This document shows, piece by piece, positions 1 through 3,486 of a stretch of DNA of 11,489 bases. The notes under the pieces are model-generated. The model searched no databases, had not been told where the DNA came from, and worked only from the letters and a program-made list of their open reading frames with translations. The translations under genes and the position numbers were made by a program. Positions within the stretch are counted from its first letter, which is position 1. Each line of letters starts with the position of its first letter. The stretch comes from Candidatus Magasanikbacteria bacterium RIFOXYD12_FULL_33_17 (lineage in GTDB: Bacteria > Patescibacteriota > Patescibacteriia > Magasanikbacterales > UBA922), in contig MFRB01000029.1 in assembly GCA_001783255.1 (NCBI GenBank), positions 1 through 11,489 on the forward strand, read 5' to 3'.

Positions 1-2
1 TG

Positions 3-188
3 TTGCAGGGCCCTAGTATTTTTCTGGAAGAAATTGATAATGCTTTGTTGGAAATAAATATGATAGACAGTAGTAGCTCTAGTGCTTTTTTCGATCCTTC
101 GGATGATGTAGATGGTGTGACTTATGAAACGCTTGATGAAGAGAGACCTGCGGTAAGAAGTTTTTTGAAAAGCTTGGATGAGCTTTGA
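3..188 (+). CDS. 3' end of an unidentified gene (partial)
   Basis: An open frame enters from the left edge and stops at TGA 186-188. The first visible candidate start is a TTG at 3, but the frame is open to the edge, so this is more likely the C-terminal tail of a longer protein. The roughly 61 residues are acidic and soluble, with a five-serine run (about residues 23-27), then an Asp/Glu-rich stretch, and no membrane segment or recognisable motif. I do not recognise the family. A weak AGAG/CTCT hairpin followed by TTTT at 207-225 may end its transcript. Confidence 0.5.
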   Translation: MQGPSIFLEEIDNALLEINMIDSSSSSAFFDPSDDVDGVTYETLDEERPAVRSFLKSLDEL

Positions 189-244
189 TTTTGAATAAAA
201 CTTATTAGAGAATTGTAGCTCTTTTATATAAAGAAGGAATATTG

Positions 245-270
245 CCCCACTGATCCATTGTTCCATTGTC
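245..270 (-). repeat. ACAATGG-type repeat, left copy (inverted)
   Basis: Read on the minus strand this 26-bp stretch contains two ACAATGG words spaced 8 bp apart and then CAGTGG. It matches 682-707 on the plus strand at 20 of 26 positions, so the two copies form an imperfect inverted repeat around the four-helix-bundle gene. Confidence 0.6.
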
Positions 271-289
271 ATCTTTAACAGTGTTTTTT

Positions 290-667
290 ATGGAAAAAAA
301 GTTTTTAAATTTAAAAGATATTGATTGCTATGTATTGTCCTATAGACTTAGCAATTATATTTGGGAAATTGTAACAAAATGGGACTATTTTACAAAAAAT
401 AGCATTGGTTCACAATTTGCAAGAGCCATGGATTCAATATCTGCTAATATAGCAGAAGGTTTTGGAAGATATAATAAAAAAGATAAAATTAAATTTTACC
501 GTTATTCAATTGGTTCACTTTATGAATGTTTGGATTGGAATCAGAAATCAATGATAAGGAAGTTAATAACACAAGATGAATACAATTTTGTTTTTGAAAA
601 GTTACAAAAGATTAAGCCTGAAATTTATTCGTTGATAAATTATACAGATTCAAAATTAAAATTTTAA
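290..667 (+). CDS. Four-helix-bundle protein (23S rRNA intervening-sequence / S23 type)
   Basis: This 125-aa protein has the family hallmark ARAMDSISANIAEGFGR at about residues 45-61, followed by a Lys-rich turn and the F-Y-RYSIGSLYECLDW helix. That corresponds to the usual pattern of RA..SI.aNIAEG.gR then rFl..a.GSl.E. These proteins are all-helical and form oligomers; relatives are encoded inside 23S rRNA intervening sequences or stand alone, and are also related in fold to the Avd proteins of diversity-generating retroelements. The molecular role of standalone copies is unknown. I chose ATG 290: an in-frame TTG at 266 lies inside the flanking repeat and has no Shine-Dalgarno. The gene sits between inverted ACAATGG repeats, with neighbours of unrelated function, which suggests a self-contained inserted unit. 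Confidence 0.85.
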   Translation: MEKKFLNLKDIDCYVLSYRLSNYIWEIVTKWDYFTKNSIGSQFARAMDSISANIAEGFGRYNKKDKIKFYRYSIGSLYECLDWNQKSMIRKLITQDEYNFVFEKLQKIKPEIYSLINYTDSKLKF

Positions 668-681
668 CATCTCAATAAAAC

Positions 682-712
682 CACAATGGGACAATGGGAC
701 AGTGGCACAATG
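682..712 (+). repeat. ACAATGG-type repeat, right copy
   Basis: The words ACAATGGG, ACAATGGGAC, AGTGG and ACAATG follow each other directly after the four-helix-bundle gene. The first 26 bp mirror 245-270 in inverse orientation. The repeat has an 8-bp period, so it is a short tandem array as well as one arm of an inverted pair. Confidence 0.6.
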
Positions 713-727
713 TACTTGATGAAACAA

Positions 728-757
728 AAAAACGTCCGCATAATTACGGACGTTTTT
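728..757. terminator. Bidirectional intrinsic terminator
   Basis: An 11-bp perfect stem (728-738 with 747-757, core ACGTCCG/CGGACGT) with an 8-nt loop is flanked by A-runs and T-runs on both sides. It lies 16 bp past the ndk stop on the minus strand and past the four-helix-bundle gene on the plus strand, so it can end both transcripts. Confidence 0.85.
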
Positions 758-772
758 GAATATCAAAATATA

Positions 773-1258
773 TTATTTAGTGCGTTCCTCTTCAGCATAA
801 ACATGTTGGTAATCACTCTTGTCGTATTCGTGAATTTCACTTGCTTCAAAAAATCTTCCTACTTCTGCTTGTGCATTTTCGATAGAGTCTGAGGCATGAA
901 TCACATTACAAGCTACACTCATAGCAAAGTCACCACGGATAGAACCAGCTTCAGCTTCACGAGCTTTGGTAATGCCAGTGATAAGTCTAACTGTATTTAC
1001 TACGTCTAATCCTTCCCAACATTGGATGACAGCTGGAGAACTCATCATGAATTTTTCAACAGCTGGGTAAAATGGTTTTTCAGCAATGTGAGCATAGTGT
1101 TCACGTAGAGTTTCTTGTTTCAAATAAGCCATTTTGGTAGCAACTAATTTTAGACCTTTTTGTTCGAAGCGAGCTGTAACTTGACCCAAAAGGCCACGTT
1201 GGATTGCATCTGGTTTGATGATGACAAGTGTTTTTTCTTTGACGCCTGTAAATTCCAT
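773..1258 (-). CDS. ndk: Nucleoside diphosphate kinase
   Basis: It transfers the gamma phosphate from ATP to other (d)NDPs through a phosphohistidine intermediate, balancing nucleotide pools in the cytosol. The 161-aa protein shows TLVIIKPDA (residues 10-18, Lys15 binding phosphate), the H54 region, R91, the SIRGDFA segment (106-112) and the active-site stretch NVIHASDS with His121 as the phosphorylated residue. The usual H-G-S-D-S is H-A-S-D-S here. It is somewhat longer than the common 140-150 aa because of an N-terminal extension of a few residues and a charged tail ending in EEERTK. ATG at 1258 is the only sensible start; no Shine-Dalgarno precedes it. It is monocistronic, with its own promoter upstream and a shared terminator downstream. 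Confidence 0.95.
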   Translation of the reverse strand: MEFTGVKEKTLVIIKPDAIQRGLLGQVTARFEQKGLKLVATKMAYLKQETLREHYAHIAEKPFYPAVEKFMMSSPAVIQCWEGLDVVNTVRLITGITKAREAEAGSIRGDFAMSVACNVIHASDSIENAQAEVGRFFEASEIHEYDKSDYQHVYAEEERTK

Positions 1259-1300
1259 ATTTTTGTAAATTATTAAATTAAAGTAAATTTTGTTGCCACC

Positions 1301-1329
1301 AATATATACTTTTTTTAGGGAAAAGTCAA
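1301..1329 (-). promoter_or_regulatory. ndk promoter, sigma-70 type
   Basis: On the minus strand: -35 TTGACT (1324-1329), a 17-bp spacer and -10 TATATT (1301-1306). Expected transcription start is near 1294, leaving a leader of about 35 nt before the ndk ATG. Confidence 0.75.
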
Positions 1330-1344
1330 GACAGGATAAAGCCC

Positions 1345-1421
1345 CGAAAGGCTTGAAATGCCGGAAAAGCCAGAAAGGCTGTGAACCAATTGGCCTTTTA
1401 GGCCTTTTTAGCCTTTCAAGC
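1345..1421. repeat. GGC-TTGAAA repeat, imperfect hairpin
   Basis: The left half (1345-1380) is a run of GGCTTGAAA, GCCGGAAAA, GCCAGAAAGGCT-like units. The right half (1391-1421) carries the same unit inverted (GGCCTTTTA, GGCCTTTTTA, GCCTTTCAAGC). The two halves can fold back on each other with a loop of about 10 nt around ACCAATTGG. Units recur every 9-10 bp. The same family appears at 5091-5138, 5251-5303, 8413-8447 and 8652-8688. I see no reading frame in it that looks real. Confidence 0.65.
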
Positions 1422-1422
1422 T

Positions 1423-1442
1423 CCTGCCTGCCGGCAGGCAGG
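1423..1442. repeat. Perfect 20-bp palindrome CCTGCCTGCCGGCAGGCAGG
   Basis: All 20 bases are self-complementary with centre CCGG. It abuts the GGC-TTGAAA repeat hairpin. From memory, this CCTGCC/GGCAGG palindrome is scattered through many patescibacterial genomes; only one copy is visible here. Its function is not known to me. Confidence 0.7.
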
Positions 1443-1534
1443 TTTCCAGCCTTTTACGTACTTATCCCCAACATTCCTTGACCATATTCAAATCTCTTGG
1501 TAATGTAAATAAGGTAAATAATAATATTATGAAA

Positions 1535-1564
1535 TTGTTAAATCAAATAACAACTTGCTATACA
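1535..1564 (+). promoter_or_regulatory. Possible promoter of the 1570-1712 RNA
   Basis: TTGTTA (1535-1540), an 18-bp spacer and TATACA (1559-1564) with a TG one base before the -10 (extended -10 form). A competing candidate is TTGACC (1478-1483), 17 bp and TAATGT (1501-1506). Neither is decisive. Confidence 0.35.
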
Positions 1565-1569
1565 CTAAA

Positions 1570-1712
1570 AACCATCGCAAAGAATTGGAATCTCTTTGTT
1601 ATTATTGTGGGTGTGTTTCCAAAAAGCGGAGTTGTTTGTTTGAAAAATAATTGTGTGTAAAAACATTTTTCAAAAATAAAAAATAAACTCCGCCGAAAAA
1701 GCGGAGTTTTTT
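1570..1712 (+). ncRNA. Candidate small RNA or leader with terminator/antiterminator
   Basis: There is no convincing gene here, but an ordered set of hairpins: CAAAGA/TCTTTG (1578-1583 with 1593-1598), a 10-bp stem (1639-1648 with 1665-1674) and the terminator at 1685-1712. The word AACTCCGC (1686-1693) can pair either with GCGGAGTT at 1701-1708, which makes the terminator, or with an identical GCGGAGTT at 1626-1633, which would destroy it. That is the layout of a transcription-attenuation switch. The next gene is the zinc-finger protein at 1787. No known riboswitch class is recognised. Confidence 0.4.
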
Positions 1713-1713
1713 T
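1685..1713 (+). terminator. Intrinsic terminator
   Basis: A 9-bp perfect stem AAACTCCGC/GCGGAGTTT with loop CGAAAAA is followed by a run of Ts. It separates the repeat region from the hairpin-dense island. Confidence 0.8.
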
Positions 1714-1719
1714 GTGAAT

Positions 1720-1748
1720 TTGTTTGTCCTTGAAAATTAAAATATAAA
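1720..1748 (+). promoter_or_regulatory. Possible promoter of the hairpin-dense island
   Basis: TTGTTT (1720-1725), 17 bp, TATAAA (1743-1748). The -10 lies inside the left arm of the 1728-1766 hairpin, which weakens the call; transcription could also arrive by readthrough of the 1685-1713 terminator. Confidence 0.35.
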
Positions 1749-1766
1749 ATATTTTGATTTTCAAGG
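1728..1766 (+). repeat. 18-bp AT-rich hairpin before the zinc-finger gene
   Basis: Arms 1728-1745 and 1749-1766 (outer end CCTTGAAAAT/ATTTTCAAGG) pair over 18 bp with one T-G pair and a 3-nt loop. There is no T-run after it, so it is not a classical terminator. It ends 8 bp before the Shine-Dalgarno of the next gene and opens a series of similar structures that runs to 2986. Confidence 0.7.
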
Positions 1767-1774
1767 CCAATGCA

Positions 1775-1781
1775 AAGGAGG
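1775..1781 (+). promoter_or_regulatory. Strong Shine-Dalgarno AAGGAGG
   Basis: AAGGAGG ends 5 nt before ATG 1787 and fixes that start against an upstream in-frame TTG at 1754. The ordinary genes of this window lack such a site. Confidence 0.8.
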
Positions 1782-1786
1782 CTTGC

Positions 1787-2038
1787 ATGGCTAAGTCATG
1801 GGGGTGCCCGATGTGCGGGCGCCTAAATAAAAACCGTCGCGACGTGTGTAGCGTATGTTGCACCCGTCGTGACGAGTACGTTCCGGATCGGACTCCTGTC
1901 GATCCGGACGTACTCAAAACCGCAAAGGTGGTTTCGGCCGCCTTTGCGGGACGTAGCTCAATGCTCGAGCTGCGCATACCGCGCAGCTTTGAGCAGTACC
2001 GGGAGGCGTTTGAATACGCCTTCCGGTCGAACGACTAA
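1787..2038 (+). CDS. Small RanBP2-type zinc-finger protein
   Basis: This 83-aa protein opens with a textbook RanBP2 (RBZ) zinc finger: W5-G-C7-x2-C10-x3-N14-x6-C21-x2-C24, with the conserved Trp and Asn in place. In other proteins this fold binds ubiquitin or single-stranded RNA; which ligand applies here is unknown. The rest is a basic and then mixed-charge helical tail ending EAFEYAFRSND. The start is set by AAGGAGG 5 nt upstream. About 59% of bases 1801-2040 are G or C by my count, with Arg mostly CGN and many GAC, GTC and GCC codons, unlike the AT-rich neighbours. The coding sequence is itself packed with hairpins (1806-1820, 1835-1874, 1874-1915, 1920-1949, 1956-1994, 1999-2026). The stop overlaps a following ATG (TAATG). 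Foreign origin or an RNA-level function is inferred. Confidence 0.75.
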   Translation: MAKSWGCPMCGRLNKNRRDVCSVCCTRRDEYVPDRTPVDPDVLKTAKVVSAAFAGRSSMLELRIPRSFEQYREAFEYAFRSND

Positions 2039-2041
2039 TGT

Positions 2042-2121
2042 CGGGGGCGTGGCGAGAGCAATCTCGTACACGTCCCCGTCCAAACCATTATTTGTTTGTT
2101 ATAAAATAAATAGTGGTTTGG
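2042..2121 (+). repeat. Two back-to-back long hairpins
   Basis: The first (2042-2078) pairs GGGGGCGTGGCGAGA with TCTCGTACACGTCCCC through a GCAA tetraloop (GNRA type), about 16 bp with two G-T pairs and one bulged A at 2068. The second (2080-2121) has outer arms CCAAACCATTATTT/AAATAGTGGTTTGG and continues inward in A-T pairs. Neither is followed by a T-run. A 23-codon frame starting at ATG 2038 reads across them; I cannot tell whether it is translated. Confidence 0.65.
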
Positions 2122-2147
2122 AGGTTTATCGACAGCGTAAATGTGTG

Positions 2148-2227
2148 GGGCTGGATATAAGTAAAATAATTTTATTTTATTTATACCCGGCTCTGCATTG
2201 GGTGGAGCCATGACCGGGAGGAATCCC
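2148..2227 (+). promoter_or_regulatory. Structured leader with alternative hairpins and a looped Shine-Dalgarno
   Basis: Hairpin A (2148-2193) has a 14-bp A-T top (2156-2169 with 2172-2185) on a GC base. The 3' side of its base, GGCTC at 2189-2193, can instead pair with GAGCC at 2205-2209, so two folds compete. Just downstream GGGA-GGAA-TCCC (2216-2227) puts the Shine-Dalgarno GGGAGGAA into a small stem with a GNRA loop, directly before ATG 2228. The arrangement resembles a translational switch for the 22-aa ORF; no ligand is suggested by the sequence. Confidence 0.4.
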
Positions 2228-2296
2228 ATGCAAGTCAAGGCAGGAACTATTGTCTCTAACGTCGTTCGCTTTCGTAAGAAGCGAAAGAGGTGGTGA
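2228..2296 (+). CDS. Very small basic peptide (22 aa)
   Basis: ATG 2228 follows a strong Shine-Dalgarno (GGGAGG, 6 nt spacing). The frame gives 22 residues, starting MQVKAGTIVSN and ending in a strongly basic tail RFRKKRKRW, then TGA. It is too short to assign to a family. An 8-bp hairpin (2265-2272 with 2278-2285) lies within it. The stop overlaps a GTG in the next frame (GTGA at 2293-2296). It could be a real basic peptide, or a leader peptide controlling what follows. Confidence 0.35.
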   Translation: MQVKAGTIVSNVVRFRKKRKRW

Positions 2297-2481
2297 CTTT
2301 GAGATACTATCCGTGGTCGACGTTTCGCCACACGCTTTGCGCTGCCGACCACATTATTGATTATTTTCTTAAAGTAATTAGTAATGTGGTTATATCCGCC
2401 CTAGGCGGACTAGTATATTCTAGTAAATATTATGAACAAAAAACAAAATACTTATTTTTATTTCTGGTTTGGCTTTCTTGA
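2293..2481 (+). CDS. Possible 62-aa ORF coupled to the basic peptide
   Basis: GTG 2293 overlaps the TGA of the preceding peptide and opens a 62-codon frame. The first third (MTLRYYPWSTFRHTLCAADH) has GC-rich codons. The rest reads through the AT hairpin at 2348-2390 and the TCCGCC/GGCGGA hairpin at 2395-2409, and ends in a hydrophobic stretch (about residues 51-61). No family is recognised. Reading through non-coding-looking hairpins makes it doubtful. Confidence 0.2.
   Translation: MTLRYYPWSTFRHTLCAADHIIDYFLKVISNVVISALGGLVYSSKYYEQKTKYLFLFLVWLS
2313..2390 (+). repeat. 20-bp AT hairpin with a competing GC stem
   Basis: Arms 2348-2367 and 2371-2390 (outer ACCACATTA/TAATGTGGT) pair over 20 positions with three G-T pairs and a CTT loop. 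The 5' outer word CGACCAC (2346-2352) can alternatively pair with GTGGTCG at 2313-2319, so two mutually exclusive folds exist. Confidence 0.6.
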
Positions 2482-2518
2482 CTGAGTGAGTATTTTGATG
2501 TAGTTTACAAAAATATTT

Positions 2519-2540
2519 CCTCGGTCAGCCGAGGTTTTTT
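2519..2540 (+). terminator. Intrinsic terminator
   Basis: CCTCGG (2519-2524), loop TCAG, CCGAGG (2529-2534) and six Ts. It closes the first half of the hairpin-dense island. Confidence 0.85.
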
Positions 2541-2544
2541 GTTT

Positions 2545-2576
2545 CTCTGGAATTGTTTTTAAAAATAATTCTAGGG
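2545..2576 (+). repeat. 16-bp AT-rich palindromic hairpin
   Basis: CTCTGGAATTGTTTTT (2545-2560) pairs with AAAAATAATTCTAGGG (2561-2576) with three G-T pairs and no A-C mismatch; a loop must be taken from the central T/A run. It precedes the 79-aa gene as the 1728-1766 hairpin precedes the zinc-finger gene. Confidence 0.6.
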
Positions 2577-2658
2577 ACGCAAGTCTCTAATCAATATGCT
2601 TGTCTTCACTTACGAGGTTCGTGGGTGGAGATAGCACATTTTGGCAATGGAGGAATTT

Positions 2659-2898
2659 GTGGAAAATATTTGTGTTCGTTTCATTTACCTGCGTCATTTT
2701 AAAATGTACGCAGGTGACAAAGTCAACGGGATCTTCACGTCGGAGGACGCTGAAGAACTGGAGACCTTGTCCTCGTTTTTCCGTGATAAACACGGACGCG
2801 TTTTGTACAGCGAAGCCTTTGAAATGGCTTCTGACCAGAGCATCATGGATGCTCAGGTTGCTACTTTGCAGCGCGTTCGTATGTTGAAACATGACTAA
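2659..2898 (+). CDS. Unrecognised small protein (79 aa)
   Basis: I place the start at GTG 2659 because GGAGG (2649-2653) lies 5 nt upstream, the same spacing as for the zinc-finger gene. ATG 2647 (83 aa) or an internal ATG at 2704 (64 aa) are alternatives. The N-terminus is hydrophobic/aromatic (VENICVRFIYLRHFKMY); the rest is mixed-charge and looks helical, including SEDAEELETLSSFFRDKHGR. No family is recognised. The frame has roughly 50% GC in 2701-2880 and runs over perfect or near-perfect hairpins at 2687-2715, 2732-2756, 2780-2796, 2812-2831 and 2838-2854, like the zinc-finger gene. Intrinsic terminators bound the unit on both sides. Confidence 0.55.
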   Translation: MENICVRFIYLRHFKMYAGDKVNGIFTSEDAEELETLSSFFRDKHGRVLYSEAFEMASDQSIMDAQVATLQRVRMLKHD

Positions 2899-2940
2899 AG
2901 CGGGAAAGCATGAGACGACTACACCTACAAGTCCATTGCC

Positions 2941-2986
2941 ACCCGCCTATTGGTAAATATATTATTTGCTAGCAGGCGGGTTTTTT
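2941..2986 (+). terminator. Intrinsic terminator with a two-part stem
   Basis: The GC base ACCCGCCT/AGGCGGGT (2941-2948 with 2974-2981) carries an AT-rich upper stem (about 2950-2959 with 2963-2972) and is followed by a T-run. It ends the island. The GC-base/AT-top build matches the hairpin at 2148-2193. Confidence 0.8.
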
Positions 2987-3025
2987 GTTAAACTAAATAT
3001 ACAGTTAATTTTAATATTATTTTTT

Positions 3026-3214
3026 ATGTCTAGAGAATCTATTCAACAACCATCAATTCCTGTGCCTGATCATCGTGAACCTCCGCCTGGTTATGAACCA
3101 ACACCAGAAGAAACTATAGAGAGTGGTACAAAAGATTCTGGTGTACGTATTATAGGTGGTGATGAAGAAAATGATGATGAAGGACGTGGTGGATACTCCA
3201 CCTCCATGCATTAA
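3026..3214 (+). CDS. Pro-rich acidic miniprotein (62 aa), unknown
   Basis: From ATG 3026 the frame encodes 62 hydrophilic residues with a Pro-rich middle (PSIPVPDHREPPPGYEPTPEE) and an acidic stretch (GGDEENDDEG). There is no membrane segment or cysteine, and it is probably disordered. No Shine-Dalgarno precedes it, as for the other native genes, and base use is native. An in-frame TTG at 2966 falls inside the terminator and is not a credible start. The function is not known. It stands alone between the island terminator and the small RNA promoter. Confidence 0.55.
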   Translation: MSRESIQQPSIPVPDHREPPPGYEPTPEETIESGTKDSGVRIIGGDEENDDEGRGGYSTSMH

Positions 3215-3223
3215 TATTCACAA

Positions 3224-3252
3224 TTGACACATTTCCTTTACAATTATATAAT
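3224..3252 (+). promoter_or_regulatory. Perfect sigma-70 consensus promoter
   Basis: TTGACA (3224-3229), exactly 17 bp, TATAAT (3247-3252): all 12 core positions match. No reading frame starts in the next 200 bp, so its product should be a non-coding RNA starting near 3259. Confidence 0.9.
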
Positions 3253-3258
3253 AAGAGT

Positions 3259-3431
3259 GATCCTAAATTGCGGTTGTACAATATTATTCTACAAAGATAT
3301 TACATTGGGAAGTCTATATCGTTTTAGCCCGTGGGCTAAAATTGCGGCTACCCACCTATTTTTTTTAGGGGTAGTATTTTAGTACTCCGTCTAGGGTCAA
3401 TAAAAGAGCTCTTTTTGTTAAGAGCTTTTTT
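3259..3431 (+). ncRNA. Small structured RNA, unknown class
   Basis: It has a consensus promoter at the 5' side and an intrinsic terminator at 3402-3431, with no ORF between. The first transcribed bases pair with a site just before the terminator (3258-3265 with 3392-3399, eight pairs with one G-U), closing a domain of about 140 nt. Inside lie TTGTA/TACAA (3274-3278 with 3290-3294), an 8-bp stem TTTTAGCC/GGCTAAAA with loop CGTG (3322-3341), and a bulged stem CTACC-CCTA/TAGG-GGTAG (3348-3374). The word AATTGCGG occurs twice (3266-3273, 3340-3347). End-pairing and length resemble 6S RNA, but I cannot show the 6S central bubble. There is no SRP, tmRNA or RNase P signature. Confidence 0.65.
3402..3431 (+). 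terminator. Terminator of the small RNA
   Basis: AAAAGAGCTCTT (3402-3413) and AAGAGCTTTTTT (3420-3431) pair around loop TTTGTT, with the T-run forming the 3' arm and tail. Confidence 0.8.
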
Positions 3432-3433
3432 AT

Positions 3434-3462
3434 TTGAAAAAAAATAGATTACATAGTACAAT
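3434..3462 (+). promoter_or_regulatory. Promoter of the PP2C gene
   Basis: TTGAAA (3434-3439), 17 bp, TACAAT (3457-3462). Transcription would start near 3469, leaving a leader of under 20 nt before ATG 3487. Confidence 0.7.
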
Positions 3463-3486
3463 AGTATTATATATTATATACAAGAT

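Noticed and set aside
686..892. 68-codon frame across the ACAATGG repeat into ndk
   Set aside because: Its start is translated repeat plus terminator, and the rest is antisense to the well-supported ndk gene.
1478..1660. 60-codon open frame
   Set aside because: No Shine-Dalgarno, low-complexity composition, and it overlaps the antiterminator and stem structure; the region reads better as a non-coding leader.
1558..1977. 139-codon minus-strand frame and other frames opposite 1787-2038
   Set aside because: They are shadows created by GC-rich palindromic sequence on the other strand; the plus-strand frame has the zinc-finger motif and Shine-Dalgarno.
2910..2972. 20-codon frame starting at ATG 2910
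   Set aside because: It overlaps the terminator stem at 2941-2981 and has only a weak GGGA upstream.
1787..2986. Integron gene-cassette array with attC hairpins
   Set aside because: Small ORFs followed by hairpins suggested this, but I found no paired RYYYAAC / GTTRRRY core sites at unit boundaries, and hairpins lie within the ORFs as well as after them.
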